The translations under genes were made by a program, and so were the position numbers. Positions 34,801 through 42,956 of a stretch of 64,000 nt of DNA are shown here, piece after piece (within the stretch, counting starts at the first letter, position 1; the number at the start of each line of letters is the position of its first letter). Below the pieces are notes generated by a model. It was not told the origin of the DNA. It did no database searches and saw only the letters and a list, made by a program, of their open reading frames with translations. Source of the stretch: Planctomycetota bacterium (GTDB lineage: Bacteria > Planctomycetota > UBA11346); the NCBI GenBank assembly GCA_016745075.1, contig JADGDD010000002.1, forward strand, positions 256,034-320,033, in the 5' to 3' direction.

Positions 34801-37800
34801 CACAGCAGATGAAGCAACACGCTTCATCACTTATACGGCCACTCGCAAACAAGCTACCACCACAGATTTCCGTGGTAATACGACCAGCTACAGCTATTAC
34901 CCGTGCTGTGATTGGCTTGCTCAGGTGACCGATCCAACCGGAGCGGTTACTAGCTACGTGTATGACTTTGAACAACATGTGGTTAGCCTGACCGATCCAA
35001 ACGGCAATACCACGAATACGATTTATGATTCGCTGTACCGTGTCAAAACACGGACGAACGCAGAAAGCGAAACCACTACTTACGCTTACGATGATAACGC
35101 CACAAATGGCAACGGCTTAGAGGTACTGTATGCTGCGCAACTCACAGGCCTTGGCCTAACGGCTGGCTCAGACGGCCAAATAATAGCTGTGACCAATGCA
35201 GAAGGCGAAACTTCAGTCCAAATTCGAGACGGTCTTGGCAGAACTGTGCGAACCGTAGACGCGCTTAATCATACTAATACGACACACTACGACGTAGTGG
35301 TAGCAGGTCTGCTTGAAGTCAGTGCAACAGATGCCCTTGGTCATATCAATCGCAACCGCACAGACGCAGTAGGTCGTCGCCTTGAATCCATCGATGCAGA
35401 AAATAATAGTTCTACTTTCCAATACGATGCGAATAGCAACCGCATCAATTATCGTGATGCTAATGGCGTTGGCCAAGACTGTGAATTTGACGCGCGTAAC
35501 CGTGACATTTCTTGTACCGATACACAGGGCGACACCACCACACGACAATACGATGCCAACAGCAACGTCATTGTCCAAACGGATGGGCTTGGGGAAGTGA
35601 ATACGTGCACCTTTGACGCTCGTGATCGTCGCGTTTCTTGCACAGACCGTATTAATGCTACCACAGCATATTCATACGACTCAGATAATAATCTCCTTAC
35701 TATAATAGATGCGGAAGGTGGCCCAACGACGTATGCTTATGATAGTCGCAGTCTCTTGGTGGATGAAATGTTCCCAGCAGGTAACGCAGGCACAACCCGT
35801 CGTCTCTATTCGTATGACGCAGGCCGCCGCCTCATCCAACGCACGGTTACCACATTGGAAACTCCAACAGTAGTTGAGGATACCAGCTATTTATATGATA
35901 TGGCGAACCGCTTACTTACCCGTACCTATCCACAAGAAGCGAATAAACAAGACCAGTTCGCTTACGATGATGCCTCACGCCTGACCGCAGCTACCAGCCA
36001 ACGTTACAGCAACCTCATCAATCGTAGTTATGATGCCGCTTCTCGTCTTATCAGTGAAAGTCTTAGTATAGACGGAAGCATCTATACCATACATTATTCC
36101 TACGATGATGCCAATCGTCAAACCAGGATTATCTATCCAGATGGTAAAGTTATCACTCGCAGTTACACTGATCGTAACCAACTGGAATCCGTTGGTGTTC
36201 AGGGTGAACTGACCAGCCTTATCACTAGCTTGTATGATGCAGGTCAGCGTGAAATTAATCGCACTTATGGCAACGGTCTTGTTGCTGTAAAGAGCTACCG
36301 CGCAGATAATCTTATAAGTAACATCGCGGTTGGTTCGGTTTTGAACCTGTCTTATGATTATGATGGTAATAAACGTAAAACTGTTGAGACAGATGCGCTT
36401 CATGCAGCAGCCAGCCAGACGTTCAATTACGATAGTGAAGACCGTCTCACCGGATGGGCAGGCAATAATAATACTCAAAGCTGGAATCTCTCCGCCGTTG
36501 GTGACTGGAATGCCACCACCACAAATGGTACCATAGAAAATAGAACGCATACGGCTGTGCATGAAGTTACCTCTATAGATAACACCCCACTTGCTTACGA
36601 CTTCAAAGGAAATCTTACTTCCCATAGCAATGGGCAGCTTTATGCTTGGGACAGTGAAAATCGTATGAAAGCCGCACATGGAACCCTGACAGGAGATTAC
36701 ACGAATGTCGACTACCGTTACGACGCACTTGGTCGTCGTGTGGCACAAACAACTACGGAAGAAATTACAATTCCAGCCGGTGCGCTTCACCATGTTGATG
36801 CTGCGCAAATGACCACATGGGGGGAAACAGCGAACATTGTTTCTGACCCTGATCGTGGCGATGTTCTGGGTTATAATGCAGGTGCCTTAGATAACTTGAG
36901 CAGTCTCATTCAAAACCTGAACGGTCAACCTGCCTTTACCATCTCAATTTGGGCAAAAGCAGATGAAATCCCAACAGATAAAGGTCTGTTCAAAACAAAT
37001 GCGACAGAAGATGATAGTGCAAAATCTATCTATCTGCGTTATGACAAAGAAGGTTATAATAGCGGTACTGCCACAGAAATCATTAAAGGTGGCGTAGACA
37101 CTACCGGTGGCCGACTGAAATATGAATCTGCTGACCACACACAAACGACTGAGTGGCAGCACTTCACCATGAGCTGGGAATCAGGTGATCGCATTCGTCT
37201 GTTCATCGATGGTATAGAAGACGAGCCAAGTTACGAGAACGGCTCAGCGGAAGGTGTCCTTCAAAATATCACCGGTTTCATCCTTGGCCGTTCCGTTAAA
37301 GACAACGCCGCAAACGCCTCATGGGAAGGTCTTCTTGATGATCTTCGTATCTATGACCGCGCCCTCACCCCAACAGAAGTCAGCAATCTTCATACCGCTG
37401 ACCAACATCCAACACAGAATAGTGGAACCACTGTAGCTATCACTAACACAACGACCTACATTTGTGCTGGCGCTCAAGTCATACAAGAGTATACTAATAA
37501 CATGCTCGGAAATTCCTATGCCTATGCTACTTATGTTGATGAACCAGTCGCGTTAATTAAACCCGACAACACAAAATATTATTACCATCAGAATCATCTC
37601 TATAGCGTTGAAGCAATTACAGACGCAAATGCCCAAGTAGTTGAAACCTATAATTATGATGCGTATGGAAAAACGTTTGTTTATGATGCTGCAAATAATT
37701 TAATTGATGAATCTGCAGTTGAAAATCCGTATGGGTTTACGGGTCGTCGTATCGACAATGAGACGGGTTTATATTATTTCCGTGCGCGTTATTATGATGT

Positions 37801-38377
37801 TGATCTCGGGAGATTTATCGGGAGAGATAGGAGGCATAATATTGAAAATGCTCGCGGTTTATCTTGTGATTATTCCGTTTTGAATGCAATCTACTCATCT
37901 TCGGCAAGATTGAACTTTTTTGAGAAGGTATATTGGGAAATATCTGGCGAGATTGTTGGTTTTGGCAGGCTTTCACATTTCGAAGAACTCTCACTTCTTA
38001 GCAACGGTATTGCAATGAGCCAACTTTCCTTGGAGAATGGATCTAGCTATGTTGCGGAGTTTTTAGCTAATAAAGTGGATCCGTCAGGGCTTCTCCCGTG
38101 CACATGGGGGCAGAAGGTCAAGTGTTTAAATACATGTAAAAAAGTACATAAAGGGAAGGGGTTTGCTTATATTAAATGCAGTAGTTCTAAGTTTTTATGC
38201 TGGAATTTAATGACTTGTTATTGCTATTGCAAATGCAGGTATTTGCTGACTAAAACCAGTTCAACAGGAAAGACCGAATGTCATTATATGTGCGGAAAAA
38301 AATTATTGATTAAGAAAAAGGCTGCTGGGGCTTCTTGTTCGACTAGCGGTGAGAATGTGAACTGTAGGAGTATATAG
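31886..38377 (+). CDS. secreted RHS/YD-repeat protein with LamG-like insert and Cys-rich C-terminal tip
   Basis: The 2163-residue protein starts with a Sec signal (about 1-22) and a Cys cluster, CVNCDVKCKCIG. Tandem YD repeats (for example YDANSNRINYRDANGVG) run from about 150 to 1650 and would form the hollow RHS cocoon. A concanavalin/LamG-like domain lies at about 1650-1830 (TISIWAKADE ... DDLRIYDRALTPTE). The core ends near residue 1977 with TGRRIDNETGLYYFRARYYD and DLGRF. The tip of about 185 residues differs: it has VDPSGLLPC and then 13 Cys in about 97 residues, with no fold I recognise. AAGGAAT precedes the ATG. By family knowledge the tip is a likely toxin; activity is unknown. Confidence 0.9.
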   Translation: MQRFLMTLLCLFILLPKVAVSAEAQSSMSWPPLVSILPPLSWCVNCDVKCKCIGVDENGVEIWVCESGFSTINSLGLSYMHEALDYQVPGVASQAGCAPCGAQSGTDVSGVKGLQIRRLMSYSYGMGSSVGSLGWGHGFDFDVSLKVYTDYLDQDRTRVLVMDPGNPGRRGAFFSNHTDNNEPTGVFGPSGQIHSFRDIRLYADAACTTPVLVADEGQFACLTYLDGQTQTFELVRTDDDSESTNLRGRLIRWADRNGNAQSITYAFPADASDETVGYNRMKFLQMDSLSDPFGQVATFTYANTWYGRGLIERIDLPNGQHITYSFGNIGTANSTYGNPGTRYNLRSVGLPDGTASTFDYGYDTTSQFIWVDIQDAAAEGTHRNKRVFFTASSWVDPQTGEVHNQSLGRVRAVANGAGELGYLTWAEGDEATTLHRYVYTGGNRLKRITTTKAVGHNKPLSVAYAKQWDWSTPVSEWVFENEGNVTWNQWDYLQSTFTDANGLTTSYTWDFSTRKPTQITYSDGTFETKTYNAFSQVTQHVDRLGRITTTTYDAKGNRLSRIRAVGTVDEATWNWAYNSAGQEVSAIDANGNITTRSYTPVVAGKLGYLSQINEPSDIPAEPAITRTFSYNSAGIQTETVDGGGHVVRYERDANNRIIAIVYGFYPTAGNYYEHSREHIIYGTGINANLITKQIDRNGVVREFTYDAHGRRIQTIQAVGTAESIQETCSYVSGTNLKETCTKAGETLTHSYDYRNRLTSTTRQANGTTFLTNNRILDGAGRMLKSTDAYGRATYTVYDTNNRILRRLQETIAGGITDPYLYLSNGSINQASVIASQNTLAALARDPNPNAAYLITDSIYDAEGQRIASIDARAILHTSSYDFQGRLVAQTEAVANVTNIEVAYAAHTDTFGFIHAVDAFGAMTQTPTSIAATSSVTYDAQGNRLTSTNPRGFITAYTYTQRNLVDAITEAAGTADEATRFITYTATRKQATTTDFRGNTTSYSYYPCCDWLAQVTDPTGAVTSYVYDFEQHVVSLTDPNGNTTNTIYDSLYRVKTRTNAESETTTYAYDDNATNGNGLEVLYAAQLTGLGLTAGSDGQIIAVTNAEGETSVQIRDGLGRTVRTVDALNHTNTTHYDVVVAGLLEVSATDALGHINRNRTDAVGRRLESIDAENNSSTFQYDANSNRINYRDANGVGQDCEFDARNRDISCTDTQGDTTTRQYDANSNVIVQTDGLGEVNTCTFDARDRRVSCTDRINATTAYSYDSDNNLLTIIDAEGGPTTYAYDSRSLLVDEMFPAGNAGTTRRLYSYDAGRRLIQRTVTTLETPTVVEDTSYLYDMANRLLTRTYPQEANKQDQFAYDDASRLTAATSQRYSNLINRSYDAASRLISESLSIDGSIYTIHYSYDDANRQTRIIYPDGKVITRSYTDRNQLESVGVQGELTSLITSLYDAGQREINRTYGNGLVAVKSYRADNLISNIAVGSVLNLSYDYDGNKRKTVETDALHAAASQTFNYDSEDRLTGWAGNNNTQSWNLSAVGDWNATTTNGTIENRTHTAVHEVTSIDNTPLAYDFKGNLTSHSNGQLYAWDSENRMKAAHGTLTGDYTNVDYRYDALGRRVAQTTTEEITIPAGALHHVDAAQMTTWGETANIVSDPDRGDVLGYNAGALDNLSSLIQNLNGQPAFTISIWAKADEIPTDKGLFKTNATEDDSAKSIYLRYDKEGYNSGTATEIIKGGVDTTGGRLKYESADHTQTTEWQHFTMSWESGDRIRLFIDGIEDEPSYENGSAEGVLQNITGFILGRSVKDNAANASWEGLLDDLRIYDRALTPTEVSNLHTADQHPTQNSGTTVAITNTTTYICAGAQVIQEYTNNMLGNSYAYATYVDEPVALIKPDNTKYYYHQNHLYSVEAITDANAQVVETYNYDAYGKTFVYDAANNLIDESAVENPYGFTGRRIDNETGLYYFRARYYDVDLGRFIGRDRRHNIENARGLSCDYSVLNAIYSSSARLNFFEKVYWEISGEIVGFGRLSHFEELSLLSNGIAMSQLSLENGSSYVAEFLANKVDPSGLLPCTWGQKVKCLNTCKKVHKGKGFAYIKCSSSKFLCWNLMTCYCYCKCRYLLTKTSSTGKTECHYMCGKKLLIKKKAAGASCSTSGENVNCRSI

Positions 38378-38378
38378 G

Positions 38379-38594
38379 ATGAAGCATCTTTTATGGTGGG
38401 CTTTTGCCATTATTTCTGCTGTCTCTTTTGTTTCTATTTTCTTTTGTTTTTGGTGGTTCCGAATTCGCAAATCAGAAGGGCCAACATCGGTTTTTGTTTT
38501 AATTGGCGACTTTGGGTTGAGTCTTGCTGAGGTTTCTATTTTGCTTTGTGTGATTTCGACTTTAGTGACATGGCTTATAGGACGTAATCTTTAA
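38379..38594 (+). CDS. small two-helix membrane protein, candidate immunity protein for the RHS tip
   Basis: The 71-residue protein has two hydrophobic helices (LLWWAFAIISAVSFVSIFFC and VSILLCVISTLVTWLI) separated by a short polar turn. Its ATG is one base after the RHS stop, with AGGAG upstream in the RHS 3' end, so it is made together with RHS. Position directly after a polymorphic RHS tip is the usual place of an immunity gene. I see no recognised family. Confidence 0.6.
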   Translation: MKHLLWWAFAIISAVSFVSIFFCFWWFRIRKSEGPTSVFVLIGDFGLSLAEVSILLCVISTLVTWLIGRNL

Positions 38595-38653
38595 GAATTT
38601 AAGGACAGTGGAAAACTAGACACACTGACCCATCTGCATCAAATACGAGCGCA

Positions 38654-39640
38654 GTGTTTTGCGTGCTGTTTTTTTTGATTCATCGAGCATATTTTCCGTG
38701 TTTGGTTCATCGAAAGTTTGTCTCTCCGCAATCCACATTCAGCTATGTAACAAACGGACTCAACGTAGCTGTAAGTCAAACTTTCACACCTGGTGCGAGT
38801 TGGGAAAGTCTTCTTGATGATCTGCGGATCTATGATCGTGCACTGACCCCAACAGAAGTAGCAGACCTTCATACCGCTGGCCAATACCCAACTCAGAATA
38901 GTGGTACAACAGTGAGTATTATAAAGACAACGACCTACATTTGCGTTGGCGCCCAGGTTATTCAAGAGTATACTGATGGTATGCTTGGTAATGGTTATGC
39001 TTACGCCTCCTGTGTTGATGAGTCAGTTGCGTTAATTAATGAAAACAACGAAATATATTATTGCCATCAGAACCATCTCTATAGTGTGGAAGCAATTACA
39101 GACGAACATGCGCAGATTGTTGAGACCTATAATTATGACGCGTATGGAAAAACATTTATTTATGATGCTGCAAATAATTTAATTGATGAATCAGCAATTT
39201 CTCAGCCGTACAATTTTACGGGTCGCCGCATCGACAATGAGACGCAATTATATTATTTCCGTGCACGATATTATGATGTTGATCTTGGGAGGTTTATGAA
39301 TAGATATCCAAAGCGGGTGCGTTCAGAGATAAATTATCCAAATTATGCTATGTATTCCCCGTCAGCATTAGATGGATATATGGATGGTTTTAATTTATAT
39401 GCAGGGTACTACATTCCTTGTTGCACTGATGCCTATGGTATGGTTCGTACACGAGAGTCTTATTCTGGTCATTGTGTTTACTGTGATCCAGCGGGACATG
39501 ATTTTGGCGAGCAAAATATTGACAGTCCTGTTTATTACAATTGTGGACTAGGAAAGGCAACGAAGACGTTTACTCACAGCACAACCATGACAATATCAGC
39601 GAGGAAACTAGACGAGGAAACTAGACACACTAGATATTGA
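38654..39640 (+). CDS. displaced (orphan) RHS C-terminal cassette, probably not expressed as is
   Basis: The 328-residue frame has a poor start (GTG) and an unrelated first 48 residues. From 38801 to about 39296 it aligns without gaps to 37322-37817 of the RHS gene (constant offset 1479), covering the end of the LamG-like domain and the RHS core motif TGRRIDNETQLYYFRARYYD. After DLGRF the tip is different from that of the intact gene: it contains YAGYYIPCCTDAYGMV and HCVYCDPAGHDFG. The arm of about 495 bases could allow the tip to recombine onto the main gene. A tandem 13-base duplication at 39601-39626 shifts the frame near the end. This matches known orphan RHS tips. Confidence 0.75.
   Translation: MFCVLFFLIHRAYFPCLVHRKFVSPQSTFSYVTNGLNVAVSQTFTPGASWESLLDDLRIYDRALTPTEVADLHTAGQYPTQNSGTTVSIIKTTTYICVGAQVIQEYTDGMLGNGYAYASCVDESVALINENNEIYYCHQNHLYSVEAITDEHAQIVETYNYDAYGKTFIYDAANNLIDESAISQPYNFTGRRIDNETQLYYFRARYYDVDLGRFMNRYPKRVRSEINYPNYAMYSPSALDGYMDGFNLYAGYYIPCCTDAYGMVRTRESYSGHCVYCDPAGHDFGEQNIDSPVYYNCGLGKATKTFTHSTTMTISARKLDEETRHTRY
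39601..39626 (+). repeat. tandem 13-base duplication that shifts the orphan tip frame
   Basis: GAGGAAACTAGAC occurs twice in direct succession. Removal of one copy restores a frame that runs on as KLDTLDIESPASPEGAESE to a TAG at 39676, instead of ending at 39640. The ESE ending resembles the TESE ending of the 97-aa protein at 40191. Confidence 0.85.
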
Positions 39641-39782
39641 ATCACCTGCTTCACCTGAGGGCGCAGAAAGCGAGTAGTCGTAGCGTGAAAACTTTCCGTA
39701 TTCCTTGGTGTCTTTTCTAATTCGCCGAGCGAGTATCTCTTGTATTTTTTTTGAGTGTTGGTCTCTCCGCAATCCACTTAAT

Positions 39783-39947
39783 TTAGCCTGACCGATCCAA
39801 ACGGCAATACCACGAATACGATTTATGATGCGCTGTACCGTGTCAAAACACGCACGAACGCAGAAAGCGAAACCACTACTTACGCTTACGATGATAACGC
39901 TACAGATGGCAACGGCTTAGACGTACTGTATGCTGGACAACTCACAG
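39783..39947 (+). pseudogene. 165-base fragment of RHS core
   Basis: The segment matches 34983-35147 of the intact RHS gene at a constant offset of 4800 bases with 7 mismatches (about 96% identity). It has no start and no flanking RHS sequence on the left. It is a stray piece of YD-repeat core placed before another tip remnant, and may have served as a recombination arm. Confidence 0.9.
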
Positions 39948-40190
39948 CGTAGGGCTCAAATAATATCTATTCTCAATAACGGCCTGTATTCTCGCTCTTG
40001 TATGAAGGATTGTGCTGATAAATATCTAGGAAGTATAAAGGGCGGCAATGGCCTTGATCGTTTTTATTGTCAGCAAGATTGCGACGAAAAGGTGGTTTGA
40101 TCTGAATTCCCTGATGGAACCCCCTTGTGATGTTGTTGGCGCATGGTCAGACACATATTCTAAAGATTTTACATATAGCGGGTGTGAGTA
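39948..40190 (+). pseudogene. remnant of another Cys-containing RHS tip
   Basis: Just after the core fragment one frame reads ILNNGLYSRSCMKDCADKYL and later FYCQQDCDEKVV before a TGA near 40100. A second frame then continues as WFDLNSLMEPPCDVVGAWSD and DFTYSGCE to a TAA that overlaps the ATG at 40191. The two pieces look like one short Cys-containing tip broken by a frameshift. The reading is tentative since no homolog can be checked here. Confidence 0.45.
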
Positions 40191-40484
40191 ATGAGTAAAA
40201 TAGCATGGTTTATTACGTTTGGGATAATTTCTCTTTATCTAGTTTGGTGTTTAATTGTTAATATGTTCCTCAATACGTTGTTGAGGCCAGTTGTTAAGAC
40301 GGATGCTCTTTCTGTCATGTTTGATAACATTCATAACCTTTATTGGCAGGTTTTTTCTCCAAGCTTAGCCATTATTATATACCTTGTTATTCTTCTCTTG
40401 TATAAGTCTTCAGCAGAGAATAATAAGGAAAGTGAAGAAGCAGACAGCTTAACTTTTGATTCTCAGGATACGGAAAGCGAGTAG
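40191..40484 (+). CDS. small membrane protein, candidate second immunity protein
   Basis: The 97-residue protein has two hydrophobic helices, IAWFITFGIISLYLVWCLIV and SLAIIIYLVILLLY, and an acidic tail ending DSQDTESE. The ATG overlaps the stop of the preceding tip remnant (TAATG), the coupling expected for a toxin-immunity pair. It remains intact while its toxin part is broken, as is often seen when an orphan immunity gene is kept. No family is recognised. Confidence 0.55.
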   Translation: MSKIAWFITFGIISLYLVWCLIVNMFLNTLLRPVVKTDALSVMFDNIHNLYWQVFSPSLAIIIYLVILLLYKSSAENNKESEEADSLTFDSQDTESE

Positions 40485-40504
40485 CTGCAACACGAAGGCT
40501 TTCC
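40472..40504 (+). repeat. inverted repeat at the end of an RHS cassette
   Basis: GGAAAGC and GCTTTCC flank 19 bases and cover the stop codon of the 97-aa gene. A similar arrangement (GAAAGCGAGTAG ... CTTTCC) occurs at 39666-39697 after the previous cassette, so it may mark cassette ends or act as a weak terminator. Confidence 0.45.
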
Positions 40505-40770
40505 ATATTTAGCGCTGTACCTTTGTATCAAGCCATCGTTTTCCGGAGTTGGTGTTCCGAACATGTATCTCCACAGCATATAATGGACGTATCCATATTG
40601 CTTAAATTTCAGCATGAAGTGCCAACTGAGTTAGCAGATGGATATTTATGTATCTGATCTCATTTTTAAGATGAAGCGTGATGGGGCTGTATGCTTTTCT
40701 AACTTACGTTGTGATCAGGTTTTGTTCTCTCGGTCTTGCCTTTTTGTGAGAATTGTGTCTCATAGCGGGC
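40505..40770. other. intergenic region between the RHS locus and the ABC exporter operon
   Basis: I see no gene, RNA or clear promoter in these 266 bases. The sequence is AT-rich with stops in all frames. It probably contains the promoter of the operon starting at 40771. Confidence 0.5.
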
Positions 40771-41652
40771 ATGGTAGATGAATCGGTATTACGGACGGTC
40801 GGGCTGGGGAAAACCTATGCGGACTTTTGGGGTCGCCCACGGGTCAAAGCGCTGAGTGATCTGTCGTTAGACGTGCGTTCTGGAGAGGTTTTTGGCCTGC
40901 TTGGGCCGAATGGTTCTGGTAAGACGACGACTATCAAACTGTTGCTTGGTTTGTTGAAAGCAACGACAGGAGATGCCTTTGTTTTTGGTGGTGATCCGCG
41001 TGATTTAACGGTTAAACATCGCATCGGCTACTTGCCAGAAGAGACCTACTTGTACAAGTTTTTGGATGCGGAAGAAACCCTGCGCTTTTATGGCCGCCTG
41101 TTTTCACTGTCGAAGGATGTGCTTGATGAACGTATCGATAGTCTCATCAAACAAGTTGGTCTTGATCATGCCCGTAAACAACGGATGGGTGAATATTCAA
41201 AGGGTATGGCCCGCAGGCTTGGTCTTGCGCAGGCGTTGATTAATGATCCAGATTTGGTGATCTTAGACGAGCCAACTTCTGGTTTAGATCCGCTGGGTAC
41301 CGCAGAGGTAAAAGAATTGATTATAGATTTGAAAAAGCGCGGCAAAACCGTGCTCTTGTGCTCTCATTTGTTGGCTGATGTGGAAGATGTCTGTGATAGG
41401 ATCGCCATTGTTCATGGTGGCGTGCTGAAAGAAATAGGGCGGGTTGATGATCTGTTGACCAGTACCCAGCAAACTACGATTACTTTACGTAATCCAGATG
41501 AGCAAACGGTTGATGCTGTACGCGCGGCTGCTGGTGAACAATTGGTAGAAATAGATCATCCACGGGAACGCCTCGAGGCGCATTTTCGTCGTATTGTTTC
41601 TGGAGAGCCAACTCCTCAGCAACAAGAGCAGGCCGAGGATACATCTGCGTGA
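40771..41652 (+). CDS. ABC transporter ATP-binding protein
   Basis: The 293-residue protein has Walker [13 protein letters not shown], the Q-loop region YLPEETYLY, the signature [15 protein letters not shown], Walker [14 protein letters not shown] and the H-loop LLCSHLL. It is of the CcmA/NatA-like class that pairs with ABC-2 permeases, and the C-terminal extension (about 230-293) is Gln/Glu-rich. The next gene encodes such a permease and overlaps by 4 bases. The substrate is unknown. ATG 40771 is chosen because similarity starts directly after it; the ribosome binding site is weak. Confidence 0.88.
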   Translation: MVDESVLRTVGLGKTYADFWGRPRVKALSDLSLDVRSGEVFGLLGPNGSGKTTTIKLLLGLLKATTGDAFVFGGDPRDLTVKHRIGYLPEETYLYKFLDAEETLRFYGRLFSLSKDVLDERIDSLIKQVGLDHARKQRMGEYSKGMARRLGLAQALINDPDLVILDEPTSGLDPLGTAEVKELIIDLKKRGKTVLLCSHLLADVEDVCDRIAIVHGGVLKEIGRVDDLLTSTQQTTITLRNPDEQTVDAVRAAAGEQLVEIDHPRERLEAHFRRIVSGEPTPQQQEQAEDTSA

Positions 41653-42956
41653 AGTATTTTTTTGCAGGTATCGGTAGTATTATGAAGGTGACGCTGATAG
41701 AAATGCAGCGGCAACGGGTGTGGTTGATAGCGGTACTTGTCGCAATTGGCCTAATGGTGTTCCTGCCAAGCATTCGTGCGGTAGATGATGCCGCTCGTAT
41801 TCGCTTATCTGTGGTCGCCATTTTATCATGTAGTGGCTTTATTGCCACTTTGCTTGCTATTTTACTTGCAGCATCACTCATTCGTAGGGATTATTCTCAG
41901 CGCATTGGTTTTATGTTATTCTCTAAGCCGCTCCCCATGCCATCTTATTTACTTGGTCGGTGGGCTGGCTTACAAGCAGCACTGTTGGGTATGCTAGCGA
42001 TGATTGCTCTTGCTGGAACCGCAGCGGTAGCCTTAGGCTCATCATCTGGTTTGCCGCACATGCAACTTGTGCAGACGGCTCAAGGGTGGCAGCGGAATGA
42101 TGCGCTTGGTTCAGAACACCAGATTTATAGAAAATCTGTATCCTTGGCCGGTTTGCCCGGCAATGGCATTGTCTACCACTTTCCTGCACAAGCGATACAA
42201 GAGAATAGTCGTCTCTTGGTGAAAGCTGTTGTGGCTGGTGCTATGCCAGGTAGTGATCAAGAAAGAAGCCCAGTTGTGGTAACGGCATGGCCAACAGCCA
42301 CCGCAGATACAGGTAAAGAAGAAACCGTTTTGCGTTTAGCCGAAGATTCTCCTTATGGCCGAGTAGAGCAGGCGGGTCAGCAACAGCTTGAACAGGTGAT
42401 GCTCTGGAACAGGGGAGACAGCCGAACGGATTTAGAAAATGATTATCTTCGCCTTTCTTTGCCAGTAGGTTTAGCTCATCAAGATTTCTCGATAAAAATA
42501 ACCCGTGTTGATCCACAATCTTTATTAGTGTTTCATAAAAGCCAAAGTGTGTTGTGTTCACAGGCACAAGGTAGTTTTTTGCCAAACCTCTGCGCAGGTC
42601 TTGCTATTGTTTTGGCACAATCTGGGTTGCTGTGTGCGTGTGCCATTAGTCTTGCCAGTATTGCAAACATTGGTGTAACCTTACTTGGTGGTCTTGTTCT
42701 GTACTTTGCGGGGCATAGCCTGCAATTAGTAGAAGATGTTTTACGCATCGGAAAAATGCCTTTGTTCGCGGCGCGCGGTATGGAACTGCTGGTGGCTATT
42801 GTTCCTGATTTCCAGCTGTACCCAGTTGGTGCTCAACTTGCGGCAGGTCAGGCTATTCCATGGTCTCAGGTTGGTTCTGCTTGGGCTTATTATGGTCTGT
42901 ACGCAGTGCTCTTTTTCATTGGCGCATGGTTCATGTTGAAGCGGAGAGAAGCATGA
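41649..42956 (+). CDS. ABC-2 type transporter permease
   Basis: The 435-residue membrane protein has N-terminal hydrophobic helices (for example [19 protein letters not shown] and [20 protein letters not shown]), a large periplasmic region at about 130-300, and four more helices at the end. This is the layout of ABC-2 permeases with an extracytoplasmic domain. The start is GTG at 41649, overlapping the ATPase stop, with GAGGA upstream; an ATG at 41682 is a possible alternative. It forms the exporter with the preceding ATPase. Confidence 0.82.
   Translation: MKYFFAGIGSIMKVTLIEMQRQRVWLIAVLVAIGLMVFLPSIRAVDDAARIRLSVVAILSCSGFIATLLAILLAASLIRRDYSQRIGFMLFSKPLPMPSYLLGRWAGLQAALLGMLAMIALAGTAAVALGSSSGLPHMQLVQTAQGWQRNDALGSEHQIYRKSVSLAGLPGNGIVYHFPAQAIQENSRLLVKAVVAGAMPGSDQERSPVVVTAWPTATADTGKEETVLRLAEDSPYGRVEQAGQQQLEQVMLWNRGDSRTDLENDYLRLSLPVGLAHQDFSIKITRVDPQSLLVFHKSQSVLCSQAQGSFLPNLCAGLAIVLAQSGLLCACAISLASIANIGVTLLGGLVLYFAGHSLQLVEDVLRIGKMPLFAARGMELLVAIVPDFQLYPVGAQLAAGQAIPWSQVGSAWAYYGLYAVLFFIGAWFMLKRREA

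Noticed and set aside
35975..36808. 277-residue minus-strand open frame inside the RHS gene
   Set aside because: YD-repeat codon bias keeps the opposite strand open. The translation is low-complexity Ile/Thr/Val and matches nothing.
38595..40190. Insertion sequence or transposase as the cause of the RHS rearrangements
   Set aside because: No transposase frame or terminal inverted repeats were found; the fragments are explained better by homologous exchange between RHS cassettes.
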